DNA from: Hydra vulgaris
Taxonomy: Eukaryota; Cnidaria; Hydrozoa; Anthoathecata; Hydridae
DNA length: 64,000 nt
Direction of reading: 5' to 3'
Assembly (NCBI RefSeq): GCF_038396675.1
Contig: NC_088923.1
Coordinates: forward strand, 1,282,001 to 1,346,000
Position 1 is the first letter of the stretch. Each line of letters begins with the position of its first letter. Positions 23,561 through 34,571 of this stretch are shown here, in pieces. The position numbers were made by a program, and so were the translations under genes. Below the pieces are notes generated by a model that was not told the origin of the DNA, made no database searches, and saw only the letters and a program-made list of their open reading frames with translations.

Positions 23561-24014
23561 AACTAGTCTAATTTCATTGGAACTCTATTTTAGAAAATAT
23601 TTCCTAACCTTAATTCGTATATTAAATTTATTGTAAAAACAAAAAGCTTAAAGTAAATATAAAAATTAAAACAATAACCTTTAAAGTATAAAAATTTATA
23701 CTATTGATTACTATTGGTATGTCGAAATCTTATTATTTAATAATATTAAAATAATGAAAATAATGTTAATTAAACATTAAATTTTACTTGTTAAAACAGC
23801 TTAAAACAAACAACATGGAATTATTTACCATGGTGAAGAAAAAACACGAAAATAAATTTTTCTTATGCTGAACGTCCAGTTTAGACGCAACCATTGCTTT
23901 AGAATAATTATTGGTTCAAATAAAGAGAATCAATTTTTTTTATTTCAATACAATTTTTAGATCGTCCTAAATTTAAGCCTTTACAGTAAAAAACTACTTT
24001 CTGATGTTGCCAAA
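23561..24014. other. interior of the long-TIR transposon, no gene seen
   Basis: AT-rich DNA between the CR1 fragment and the right long terminal inverted repeat. Probably the original 5-prime flank of the transposase gene; no promoter could be assigned. Confidence 0.4.
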
Positions 24015-24346
24015 TTACAAAACGACTTTACTATTTAATTCTGGGGGACACTTACATTTTTTTTTTCAAGTTGAATTTTTTATACAGTATAAATAAAATA
24101 GTAAATTATATTGTTTGAAAAGTTGAAGTCGTTACGGAATATATTTGTTAACAATTTAAACAAAAATACTCAAAAAAGACGGTAAAAAAGGGTTTTTTTA
24201 ACTTTTTTTAAGTGGGGGACCCTTAAATTTTTATATTTTTTTAAAATACTTGGTAAATATTCTTTTTATCTTAGTGTAAACCTCAATTTAAAAGTTGGAG
24301 TGGGAATGCGAAAATTTTGCGGGAATGGGACACCCTAATGTAAGCA

Positions 24347-25598
24347 CTGTACTAACATGTTTTTCTCAATTTACTTTTTAATAATAAAAAAAATAAATAA
24401 AATTTTTTTAATTCAAAAAAGTTGTTTTTTGTGCAAAGATACAGCCTGCCCAAATCAACAGTCAATATATGTACTGAGGTCCATGCAGAAAGTAATATCA
24501 GTGGGTAATTCCATACGAAATCATCCAAGAAAAAATAACTTTGTCGCCAATACATCTCAGAATTGTTTTACTCTTATAGTCCATATTAAAAAAATGAATA
24601 CTTTAGAAATTTGAGCTAAAAATCTACCTGGGTTGTTGCATTGAAAAATGCTGGTTCAGCATTTGGAAAAAATACTGGTTCAGCATTTTCATGATTAAGA
24701 GATTAAGATTATTCTGAAGTAAAAACTAAACAACTTTAAGATGTTTGAATTCTAAGATTTTTCTCAAGCTTGGATTCTAAATAGAATTTTAATTCGGCAA
24801 ATCAAAAAAAATATGCCCTGTTTATTCAATTTATTCAAAGTTATTGAAGATAAATAATTTTTGGATCTAAAATAAGAACCGTTATCTAAAAACTATGGAA
24901 AAATTTTAAATCATAACTTTATTTTAGTTCTACAAAAAAAATTAGATTTGTGCATTATCTTTGTAATATTTATCAAAGCAAGCACTTAAAATAACATCAT
25001 TTCAGAGCTTTAAAAAATTCAAACTTTTAAACCAATAGCTACATGACACATCAGATAGATTTTCCTTGAATTTTATCAAAAAAATAGCTATTTGTTGCAA
25101 AGATTGCTAATGACGTCTAATATTTCTATAAACTCTAGAAATCCAATTTAGCGATTAAATGTTATACTTATTGTTATTCTCGCGATTTATAGAAAACTCG
25201 CATAAAATCCAAGTTACTAATTCAAAAAAGTAAGAACAGGACTTTGCTTCATTAATTAATACAAAAAAAAAAAAATTATTTAAATATATTTTATAAAGAG
25301 AAAGATGCCTGTGATCTGACAAGTCCTGACAAATCTGGAGTTTAATTTGTAGATGTAGGTGTATCAATTTCAAAATTGATTTCATCTTTAACTCACAGGA
25401 TGCATTACAACAAGTGTTTATTATTTTTATTGGAGTTTTAGTTTTTTTGTGTGCTTGTAAAAAGCTTTGATTCAAATGATGCCATGTCCTTTTTGGCCCG
25501 CTTTAAAGGCTGGTTTTGAAGTTGATGGTTAAGGCTGAAATTGAGCAGAGACACTAAAGGGTTATATGAAGGTTGAGTGACTTTAGTGTTTTTGAATT
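24347..25598. other. intergenic AT-rich DNA
   Basis: Short open frames only, overlapping on both strands. The part nearest 25,598 is probably the 3-prime flank of the hAT pseudogene. Nothing else recognised. Confidence 0.35.
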
Positions 25599-27341
25599 TC
25601 AAAGTTGAGGGTTAAGGTTCTTTTGGTTGTGTTTGATCAGCTGGCTCATCTTTACAATGTTTGATTTAACTAGAGGATATATTTCTTTAACAAATACCAT
25701 CATTTTAAGCTTCTCTGGATTTAGATTGTACCGCCAATCAGTTACTATTTGGCCACCTAAATAAAACATTCTTTCAGATGAAGCAGAGGTTACTGGTATG
25801 CATAGATAGCTTCTTGCAAGGCTAGAAACATAATTTTTCCACCATGCTAAAACATCAACATTTTTAGAGGCTGAATCTATGTCTTTGTAAATGCTTATTT
25901 CCCTCTGTAGTGGAAGAAGTGTTTCAGTTGAGCATTGTGCAACTTGAGACATTTTTTTTGTAAAACATTATTTCTCCTATGTCATTTGTAGAGTCATCCA
26001 GGGCAAAAGGTTCTAGCAGTTTCTAATAGAATTGTGTAGTTGTTGCATGATTTTTAACCATACATTGAATTGTCATGGTAAGTGTTTCATCAGTGTTTGT
26101 TGTTTCTGACAATGAATGATCTTTATAAAATGTATAAAAGAAGAAACATCTAGGTAATTCAAAGTAAGTCCTATCTAAGATGGATAAAAGGTTTGACAAC
26201 CTTTTATCCATCTTAGATAGGAACGTCTCAATAAATTTACAAATTTGTTAGGATCGCTTGCTCTTAATGCTTCTTTTTTGCCTTCACATACAATGTAGAG
26301 TGTAAGGACATTCTGTTGTAATTTAGCAATTGTAACACTTTTTTCAGCTGACCAGCTATCAGAGTAATTTTTGCACAATTTCAAAAATGGTAGAACATTT
26401 TGAACAGTATTGAAATCCGCCTCAAAACGAATTCTATCGCGAAGTAGATCTTCGCATGCTTTTTCAAGTGTTACTAATAACTCAGCTTTAATATTGTAAA
26501 TTGAGTTTGCTTAAAGGATGCAGTCAAAAAAACCTTATAGTATATTTGACTGCATACTTTAAGCAGTTGCTTAAGATATGATCAGCACCAATCGTGTGGT
26601 TAGAACTTTGGATCAACGTGCTTTGACCAATAGCAGACTTCATTTGAAGACATATTTGAAGCCCCATCTCTCACACAAACTAATGTTAAACTTTGCTCAA
26701 CTAAGATTGGAAATTTAGAGATCATGCTGTCTAATCCTTTAGCTAGCATAAAACCGGTTTTTCTTCCAATAAAGTTTTGGCAATACAAAGATAGCTTTTT
26801 TAATTCAAAATCCTTGCTGATGTAGTGGACTGTCAAGGATTTATAAGGGTTGATGTTCCTTGAAGTCCAACCATCAAATGTAAAAGCCACCAAACTGCAA
26901 TTAAGAATGTCTTTTTCCTGTTGCTCTTTTATTTGCTTCTTTATATTCTTGTATAACATTGGCAGTAAAGCTTTTGAAAGAATAGTTCAGATTCTTTAGG
27001 ACGTAGATAGTTCAGTAGCATTTTAATACTAGGACTTTCAATTATGCTAAATAGCAAATTTGAAAGGACATAAGCAAGTGTAAGAACTGTAGCAAATACT
27101 AGCTGTGCCTCGCTTTGTAATGGCCACTTCTTTACCTTGGCGAAATCATCCATAAAATATGGCTTGTCTGAACCTTTTCTGAAAATGTGACTTGAATGGG
27201 GGAATGATTTACTGGAGTAAAAAAACCTTTCATTAGGATTTTTCAGCTTTTTCTTCAGCTGATTTTTTATTAGCCAATTGTTTTGCAAGAGCTTTATTTT
27301 CTTTCTTCATCATTCGAGTATCAAGTAATGGATGTTTGGCT
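25599..27341 (-). pseudogene. hAT transposase (ZBED-like), broken
   Basis: Minus-strand blocks in order: AKHPLLDTRMMKKENK after a good acceptor at 27,342-27,343 (end of a BED-type finger); KPYFMDDFAKVKKWPLQS and LLFSIIESPSIKMLLNYLRP (27,200-26,990); FTFDGWTSRNINPYKSLTVH and CVRDGASNM (26,900-26,640), the catalytic core with the DGASN Asp; SDSWSAEKSVTIAKLQQNVL (26,360-26,270); and the C-terminal dimerisation block WKNYVSSLARSYLCIPVTSA, SSERMFYLGGQ (25,860-25,730). hAT transposases cut and reinsert elements with 8-bp duplications. At least four frame changes separate these blocks. A perfect palindrome at 26,170-26,221 lies inside, in frame. Terminal repeats not identified. Confidence 0.85.
26170..26221. 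repeat. perfect palindrome, 24-bp arms, 4-nt loop
   Basis: Arms 26170-26193 and 26198-26221, loop TGAC; arm sequence begins CCTATCTAAGATGGATAAAA. It lies inside the hAT pseudogene and both arms are read in one open frame. Confidence 0.95.
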
Positions 27342-28498
27342 CTGAAAGAAAGAAATATGTTATTGCATTTACCGCATCTCATTAACTGTAATAGATCACA
27401 TTTAAGGGATATAAAATAATAAAAATTAAGATTTATTTGTAAAATTTGCAATTTATTAATAACAAATGCAACTTATTTATTATTATAAAGGGTTATAAAT
27501 TATTATAAATGTAAAATCCTATCAATATCATTAAAATATATCAAATATAGCAAATAAATATAAAAAAATGCAATTAGAAGTGATAAAAAACAAAAAACAA
27601 ACCAATGTTGGATTTATGCGGAATTATGTTGGGCAACATCGCCCAGTTAATACCAATGTTGAAATAAAGTTATTTTAGACTAGGGCTGTTTGCCGAAAAA
27701 CAAAACTCGATGTAGTTAAGAAGATAAATTATTCAAATTCTTAAATACAGAATTCATATGATTTTGTCAGTGTCTTATGCCGAAACAAAAGCTTTAGACT
27801 TTATCAGTTTTTTTGGGTCAGGTTTTTCTGATGTTTTAAAAGAAACTTTTTCATTTTTAAAATTTTTATAATATCTTTTACTACAACTAATACAGGATCT
27901 AGAGAACACAATATTGGAGTCATTAGATTGGTATCGCTCAATATCATGACATTGATTATTCCACCAAGATCATAGTTCTGATCTATTCTGTTCCATAATA
28001 AGTTAATAATAATATAAAAATAATTCTGGTAAAAAGACACAGATTAAGATTTATTTTTAAAATAAAAACTCTCAAATCATGATCGCTTGTCCAGATAAGA
28101 TTAGGATCTCAAATAAATTTGTTTTTAAGGTGAAAAAAACAACATAGTTTAATAATATAATCTGTTCTCATAGATTATCAACAGTTTCTTTTTTTTAATA
28201 TAAGCTGCTCTTTCGTGGTCAGGATATTTAAATTTTGTATTAAGTCTAATGAAAATGTTGTTTTTTGACAAACATATTCAGTTAATAATATTAACTGAAT
28301 TTATTTGTAAATATAATATATATATAAATATATGACAAATATATTCAGTTGATAATATTAAAAGTGGGAAAAGTATAAATTTCAAAGTAAAATCCTGTCT
28401 AATCATTGTTATATTAGGAAAGACATAACAAGATGGCGTGATGGTTCATATTATTTAAAAAATTAGCAAGATGACATCCCGCCTCACTTTAAGCACTG
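27342..28498. other. 5-prime part of the hAT pseudogene and AT-rich DNA
   Basis: Minus-strand frame 28,040-27,804 (LGGIINVMILSDTNLMTPIL) is open and preceded by possible acceptors, but belongs to no family I recognise. An imperfect inverted pair (ACCAATGTTG) flanks 27,602-27,662. No gene is supported. Confidence 0.3.
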
Positions 28499-28726
<228 letters not shown>

Positions 28727-28879
28727 GTATGTATTTTGTATTTTGTACTGTATATGTATTATATAACACAAAAAAACGCAAAATTAGCGGATTTTTTCTT
28801 TTTAAATCGCTGATGCAATAAATTGCAAAGCGATTTTTATAGAGCAAATTGCCAAGCAATGATAAATTAGTAAAAACAC

Positions 28880-29893
28880 TTATCTAATTTTTTCTTTCGC
28901 TTCTTCTACGCAGTGTTTTTCCATCAGTAGGTTCATCAGGAAGAATGTCTAAACATTAAAAAATTTTAAATTATAGAAAAAAATCATTTTGCAGGAACTT
29001 GGTTATTGTTATAATTAATTATGCAATAACTGTAGTATTTTGTAACCAGGAAGTTTCATTAACTACATTAGATAATTAAAAATTTATGAAAAGATTTCTT
29101 CAGAACTTGGATAAATTTGGACTGATCATTTGTTTTTATAGTTTTTTAAAAGGAACTTATTTTCATGTCTGCGTTTAGAAATTAATTCTGGATTTTTAAT
29201 CTGTAAATTTTCTTGATATAAATGAGTAATAATTTCAAATTTTTCTTGCAAACATAGCATACATTTTTTGGAAATGTTATTATAGGCAGGGGCAGATTTT
29301 AGAATAGACAATTGTAAATTAAAATTTTTCTTTTTTTCTTTTAAATCCTAAATATATATTGAGAGCATAGTCTCTTTTGAATACTTTTTGTGTTGAAACG
29401 ATTGTTTGTGGTTGGCATAACGTTTTTTCCATTTGCCATCGGTTTAGCCAATATATTGTTTATTAGGGTTGTTTTGCGAGGAAACAATGCATTTGTAAAT
29501 AATATTTTTTGATAAGCATTTGCCATTCATAGGGCAGCCAAGTTTTTGCTTGCAGTTACAATTTTCAGTAATTTTTTCTTTGAGAAATTCATATTTATTA
29601 ATCAATGCAAAATTAGGGCCTTTTATAACTCTTTCAATATTTTTTGTAAAGCTATAGCTTACTTTAATAGCGTTTCTGTTAAAAATTTTGTGCAACTTAT
29701 TAGAGAGAGAAAAATGTTTGTCAACTAATTTTAAAAACGCTTTTCCAATGTTTGTTGAAACATTTTTGCTGTACGGAGGGTTGAACGAAATTATATTTTT
29801 ATTTCTATTTCTCTTTTTTGCAATTTTTGTTTCAAATTTTAGCTCAAAATTTTTAAATCCGCTTTTTTTAGGAGCATCTTTATTGATTCTTAG
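28880..29893 (-). pseudogene. Penelope-like element, C-terminal (GIY-YIG) half, copy A
   Basis: From about 29,893 to 29,480 the minus strand is one open frame: SFNPPYSKNVSTNIGKAF, KLHKIFNRNAIKVSYSFTKN, ENCNCKQKLGCPMNGKCLSK, IIYKCIVSSQNNPNKQYIG. The last two are the Cys cluster and start of the GIY-YIG endonuclease of Penelope-like elements, which nicks DNA to prime reverse transcription. Stops then interrupt (after YIG, and at ...MLSIYI-stop), before LCLQEKFEIITHLYQENL and the end near 29,126. The tail down to 28,880 matches the tail of copy B and contains a degenerate CTGATGA motif (28,939-28,933). Confidence 0.8.
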
Positions 29894-29904
29894 AATCTGA
29901 AAAT

Positions 29905-30640
29905 AAAAAAAGTCCTATAATTAAAAATAAACAAAAAGGAAATTTCGAATATAAAACAAAATTTGCCCCACCATTTATTCCTAACCTAGAAAACTTTGAA
30001 AATAGTTTATTACAATTGATTAAAACAATAAAATTCCGAAATATTAATAATAATTTCCAAAAGGAACTCAAGTTAGACATTAATAATATAAAATCAAACC
30101 CTAATATTTTAGCTTTTGCTGATAAAACAAGCAACATATACCAAATTGCCCCAGCTAATCTCAATAAATTACTGCGAAAAATATTTCTAATAACTACGCA
30201 AAAGCCCCAAATAACTTTTAATTTTCAATTAAAAGTTATTTGGGGAAAATTCAATTAATTTAGAAGGCCGCAAAAACATTGCTAAAACAACTAATTTAGA
30301 TGCTAGAATTGAATCAGCCACACCAGCGCAGGCATTTATCTTCATTACAATGCATACTATGTTTACAAGAAAAATTTGAAATTATTACTCATTTAAATCA
30401 AGAAAATTTACTGAATGAAAAATCAGAATTAATTTCTAAATGCAGGCATGAAAATAAGTTCCTTTTAAAAAACTATAAAAACAAATGACCAGTCCAATTT
30501 TATCCAAGTTCTAAAAAAATCTTTTCTGGGATTTTTAATTATCTAATGTCGTTGATGCAACTTCCTGGTTGCAAAATACTACAGTTATTACAGAATTATT
30601 ATAACAATTACCAACTTCCTATGCTTGTTATGCATTACAC
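29905..30640 (+). pseudogene. Penelope-like element, internally deleted, copy B
   Basis: Plus strand from about 29,905: NKQKGNFEYKTKFAPPFIPN then LAFADKTSNIYQIAPANLNK, the N-terminal part found in copy C at 61,495 (VFADKTNNIYQL). After a 19-bp palindrome (30,205-30,245) it resumes with NLEGRKNIAKTTNLDARIES, then jumps from AQAFI to LCLQEKFEIITHLNQENL (30,355-30,415), so the whole reverse transcriptase and GIY-YIG core is deleted. The tail (30,488-30,640) is close to the tail of copy A, which lies head-to-head with it. Confidence 0.8.
30205..30245. repeat. perfect palindrome, 19-bp arms, 3-nt loop
   Basis: Arms 30205-30223 (CCCCAAATAACTTTTAATT) and 30227-30245, loop TTC. Inside PLE copy B where copy C has no such sequence. 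Confidence 0.95.
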
Positions 30641-31959
30641 AAACCATACACACAATAAATAATGCCTAATAACTATAAATAATTAAAATTATAATCAACT
30701 TTGTTTTGTTATTTATTATTTTGCAATTTTCATACAGGATTGCAGCTTCGACAACTTTTATAATTTCCATACAGCATTACCACTTTGGCAACTTTTATAA
30801 TCAAAGCTATGACTGTCATTCAGTCTTTTCAGTGTCGGAATTGTCATCAATAGTCTTTTGTGACTGCGACTGATACAGGAAGATTCTCAAAAAACAGTTT
30901 ATGTTGAGTGGGTATGACGCATGCTTTACACAAGCTAAGGAAATGGTTGCAGCCGAAATGGGTAGTAACGCCTTGTATGCTGGTTGTAGACAGGGTTCTT
31001 AGTACTTCTGTGGACGCCCTTTGCTTCTGCATTTGCTCACAGAAATTTTCTTTAAATCATCCCCATACGTGTACTTGTTCTGAATAAAACTGATGTTAGC
31101 ATTTTAATAACTCAGTTTTTTTATTTTTAGCCAATTCACTGTGTCACGATTTTCATCAGGGCTTCAGTTCTTCATAAACATGCCACTTAGTTTTTTGCAA
31201 TCCACAATTTACTGTTACTCATTTGTCAATCAGAATTGAAAGAGATGCCGCTATTGCTTTCTGCAATAAAGCTATTTTCCAGATCACCGATGGCAATGCA
31301 TTCATTGATCAATGTCATTAATTCAATATTCATTTGCAGGCCTTGTTTTAAATAACAAATGCTTAATGCATTAGCTTAATGTGAACTTGACGTCATAAAA
31401 TTTTTTTTATCTTTTTATTTTTTAAAGACATTAACTTTTTTAAATTACTGCAATAATATTAACTAGCAGAAAGCAACCCGTAATACGGGTTACGGTCGGT
31501 CTATTACTTAATTTATAGTGGCTGTTTTCCACAATTTGAAGTTGCGAAAACTTAACTAATACGATGTAAGAAAAACGCCTTAAATTAAAAAAATAAGCCA
31601 TCTGCAAAATTAAAATAAATAATTTACCAATTATTTAACGTTATTTGAGTAATTTAAAACTGACATAGGTCATATCAGTGTATGGCAGAACCATTTTCCT
31701 AGACATTACTAAGTTCAACACAATACGTTTTTAGTTACTGACACAAAATAATAACACTTCATCACGCTTTAAATTGACGAAAAAGTAAAGCTAAATTCTT
31801 GTTATAGTTTTTATAACATGAACTTTAATTAATAAAATTAATATGAAGTGAACGTAAATTATTTATGAGATAATAATTTTTGGTATCCCCTTGAAACATG
31901 TTTCTTTAAAAAAGGAAATTGTCTTTAAAACGATAAATGCACACAACTAAATAAATTTA
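30641..31959. other. intergenic; one unassigned open frame
   Basis: The minus-strand frame 31,055-30,847 reads FCEQMQKQRASTEVLRTLST and later HFGCNHFLSLCKACVIPTQH. It is richer in complex residues than chance frames, but I cannot assign it. A short palindrome AACCCGTAATACGGGTT lies at about 31,478-31,494, reminiscent of Helitron-type hairpins but without other Helitron marks. Confidence 0.3.
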
Positions 31960-32206
31960 TTATAAATAACTAAGCAATTGAGTACAAATACGTTTCAAAC
32001 AAAAAAAAGTTGATTTACAATCAAACATGTGTATAACAAATTGTGAAAAATATGTAAACTTTGATCTTTTATATTGCATTAATGCGTCGTATGACAAACC
32101 TAAAATAAAAATTGTAACAGATAAGTAGACATAAAAGAAAAACAAAACAAAACAAAAAAAAATAACTGGAATACAATTTACCTGCTTTTCGGTAGCCTGT
32201 TGTCAT
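31960..32206 (-). CDS. small spliced gene, possible ATP synthase epsilon subunit
   Basis: Exon 1: ATG at 32,206-32,204 to 32,182 (25 nt), donor GTAAAT. Exon 2 starts at 32,099 after TTTTATTTTAG and joins in phase 1. The joined N-terminus reads MTTGYRKAGLSYDALMQYKR. Mitochondrial F1 epsilon subunits are about 50 residues and start with a YWRxAGLSY motif; here R, A, G, L, S and Y of that motif are present with Tyr for Trp. Read through without further splicing it would be about 54 residues, but the later part (FTYFSQFVIHMF...) is not epsilon-like, so a further donor (for example at AAAGTTTAC) and a missing third exon are likely. Gene lies downstream of the micro-exon gene on the same strand. 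Confidence 0.35.
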
Positions 32207-32667
32207 ACTTAAACTGCTGTCATGATGCAACTTGTCGGTGTTGTTTTACGACGTTATTTCACGTTGGCTTTTAGTAAACTTTAGTTGAATTTAAAAGACA
32301 TAACAATAGATTGAAAATATTTTAATTAAAAAGCAAAAATACAAATGCTTCAAAGAGCCAAACTAAAAACATTAAAGATAAAAAATCAAATAGATATAAA
32401 TAAATTGTATTTATATAGCTAAATAGTCTTGGCTTATAGTAAATTTTAAAAGCAGTGTTTTCAATAAATTAAACTACCAATAAATTATTTTTAACAAGTA
32501 GAATGTAGCATCATATTATGATGATTGGATTGTGAATCAATTTAACTATATTTAAGTTTAATTGGTAAAAAACAAATAAAATTTCAATTAAAAAAGACAA
32601 AAACAAACCAAATATACAACAATATATTATAAAACGAAATTACAAATTAAAAAAAATTAAAATAAGT

Positions 32668-32758
32668 CACCGAAGAAAAAACGGCAACAAAAAAGTTATA
32701 AATATCTTCACTGATAAAAGACATTTACAACCTTTTGCTTGCTGTTTTTTCTTCGGTG
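32668..32758. repeat. short foldback, 18-bp arms
   Basis: CACCGAAGAAAAAACGGC at 32,668 and its near-perfect complement ending at 32,758 (17/18). It lies in the presumed 3-prime UTR of the micro-exon gene; could be a tiny MITE. Confidence 0.6.
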
Positions 32759-32821
32759 TCTCCCAAAACCCTGGTATGGATAAGCCCTCTATTTGAAGGA
32801 TGGCATACCGCCATTACTTTG

Positions 32822-34372
32822 CTACTTATTGACGGACCTCTCCGAGGGAGACCCTGAGTGTTGGGAGCGATATCTTTGGTATTCCTCAAATGTTAATGAC
32901 TCTAAAATTACAAATAGAAGGATATAATAAAATTTAAAAATATTTACAGTTTTTTTTAATTAAAATATAACGCATAACCTCACCATTTTCACAGGATGAA
33001 GAGAATGCTAAAAATAAATTAAAAAAAATTAAATTAAAAAGAGTTAAACTTGTGAAAAATTTAATTTTAATAAAAATATGAGTAAAATGCAAACAGTTTA
33101 AAAATGTCATATTTATATTAAATAATTCTTTCACCTATTGCACATATTTCTCCGTAAAAAAAATATAAAATTTAAAACACAGCCCTACCAATTATGCTTC
33201 TAACAGACACTAAAGACAAAATGTACCTCAGATATTGATAGAATTATATTTACATATAAATAATTATATAGTTATAATTTTTTTACCTATTCCCCTCATT
33301 TCATCCATGAAGTTGTCCAAAGTAAGAAAAAAGATAACTGAAGCTAAAACTAATAAAAACTAAACTAAAATTAACTATAAACTAAACTAAAAAACTAAAA
33401 TAAACTTTAAATTTTAATATCTATACCTCAGAAGACAAAATTCGGTTATCCAGTTTTTTGTGAAAATGAGTTATGTATGAGACCTTTTTAGTTTTCAGAA
33501 TCTACATAGGTATAAAGACTGTTTTACTGCAACAATGTGAAACAAAGTTTGGTCAATATAAAGGGTCTGGTGTCCCCACAATGTTCAAAGGAAAAACGTC
33601 TGTAGTTCAGAAATGACTTTTCACTTTTTTTATTTAACTTTTTATTTTTGTCAAAATTATATTTCATGTGCCTCAAGACAAATTAAATAAGACAAATTAA
33701 ATAAAACATAAATTTAACCATCAAGAATAAAAAAGCCAATAAAGACTAATTACTTTACTTTTTACTCTCTCCTGGACAATTTCTAAAATGTGACAACTGA
33801 CTTGGACTACTGAGTGTACAGATATAAATGCTTTATTTAACTATACTAATCACATAATTTATACTTAGTTTTTTTTCCAACTCTCCTAAAAGAAAAAAGA
33901 AAATAAAGCTTAAGTACTTGAAGTTTTAAAATTCCAGTTACAGTGCAAATAAACAAATTCCTTTTAACAATTATCTAATAGCAAAAACACTGACTTATTT
34001 CAATCTTTAATTCTGTGTCTAAACAATAAAACCACTTAAATGTATAGGCGTTAAAATATCTACTTAACTTTTTAAAAATAAATTCACTAAACTAATATAA
34101 CTAATACCTTTATTAGCTCTCTCTTGATCAACTAAAGAAAATAAATTTTAATTAAACTAACTTGATATAAATAATAAGAAGCTGTCTTACTGAGAATTTT
34201 AAATTTTTTCTCTATTATATAATTTTAAGTATTACCTAAGTTCTGGGGCTTATTGTATAAAGTTATAAAAACCCACTGTTTTACTTTTAAGTCAACAACA
34301 ATATTTTAAAAAACATTTTAGTTACTTTATAAAAAATAAAAATCCTTTTAAACATACTACCTCTCTCTTCAT
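32822..34372 (-). CDS. micro-exon gene: about 105-residue coiled-coil protein, ten coding exons
   Basis: Coding exons on the minus strand: 34372-34361 (ATG), 34209-34191, 34131-34108, 33885-33865, 33782-33766, 33501-33427, 33317-33287, 33149-33135, 33007-32984, 32901-32822 (TAG). Lengths 12, 19, 24, 21, 17, 75, 31, 15, 24, 80 sum to 318, exactly 106 codons, with every junction in phase. Introns run 59 to 264 nt; nine have GT-AG ends and one ends in TG (33,318-33,319). Peptide landmarks: MKRE, KKFKIL, DQERANK, ELEKKL, IVQER, KVSYITHFHKKLDNRILSSE, DNFMDEMRGI, ESLTFEEYQRYRSQHSG, stop. The first half is charged and helical, likely coiled coil; the end is Ser-rich. An in-frame TAA precedes the ATG. 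The first donor could also be 3 nt further (GTATGT). I do not recognise the family. Probably a real host gene. Confidence 0.7.
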
Positions 34373-34488
34373 TGTTGTATTATTATTTTATTTGATGACC
34401 ATTCAGCTTTAATTTTAGGTATTTTATATAAGATTTCATTAAAAATACATGTTTGTTATTCAATAACAATATTTAATAGCCTATTAGG

Positions 34489-34571
34489 CTTAAGTTTATT
34501 TTTTAGTTTTAAATAACTTAAGTTTATTTTTTAGTTTTAAATAACTTAAGTTTATTTTTTAGTTTTAAATA
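34489..34571. repeat. 28-bp tandem repeat, three units
   Basis: Units at 34489-34516, 34517-34544 and 34545-34571 (starting CTTAAGTTTATTTTTTAGTT). The block lies 117 bp upstream of the micro-exon gene ATG. Confidence 0.9.

Larger units (their letters stand above)
10566..24337. mobile_element. long-TIR DNA transposon (13.8 kb) enlarged by nested LINEs
   Basis: Both ends carry the same inverted sequence: TAGGTTGTCCCATTCCCGC at 10566 and, reading inward from 24337 on the minus strand, TAGGGTGTCCCATTCCCGC. Similarity continues inward for about 320 bp (10,566-10,890 against 24,015-24,337), including the ATATATTTGTTAACAATTTA block. The 9-mer ATGTAAGCA flanks both sides exactly (10557-10565 and 24338-24346), as expected for one insertion event. 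Its transposase gene lies next to the left end. At least four CR1 pieces (13.7-23.6 kb) fill the interior; without them the element would be about 4 kb. A 9-bp duplication is usual for Mutator-like elements, but the protein lacks features I know from that group. Confidence 0.85.

Noticed and set aside
28878..28944. A possible host C-terminal exon on the minus strand (ILPDEPTDGKTLRRRSERKN)
   Set aside because: The stretch lies in the tail of PLE copy A and aligns with the tail of copy C, including its CTGATGA motif, so it is retroelement 3-prime DNA.
31475..31500. Helitron end suggested by an AACCCGTAATACGGGTT hairpin
   Set aside because: No CTRR terminus, no TC start and no Rep/helicase remnant were found nearby.
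32760..32900. GC-rich island with apparent stems, first taken for a structured RNA
   Set aside because: It is the last coding exon and 3-prime UTR of the micro-exon gene: it follows a good acceptor, is in phase with the previous exon and ends at a TAG.
33222..33250. Donor-like ATCTGAG/GTACAT between two micro-exons
   Set aside because: No AG acceptor lies within a plausible distance upstream and the frame closes without it.
34236..34242. A 7-nt micro-exon (AACTTAG) between the first two exons
   Set aside because: It keeps the frame, but the following intron would be only 24 nt. Using the acceptor ATAGAG at 34,210-34,211 gives a normal intron and also keeps the frame.
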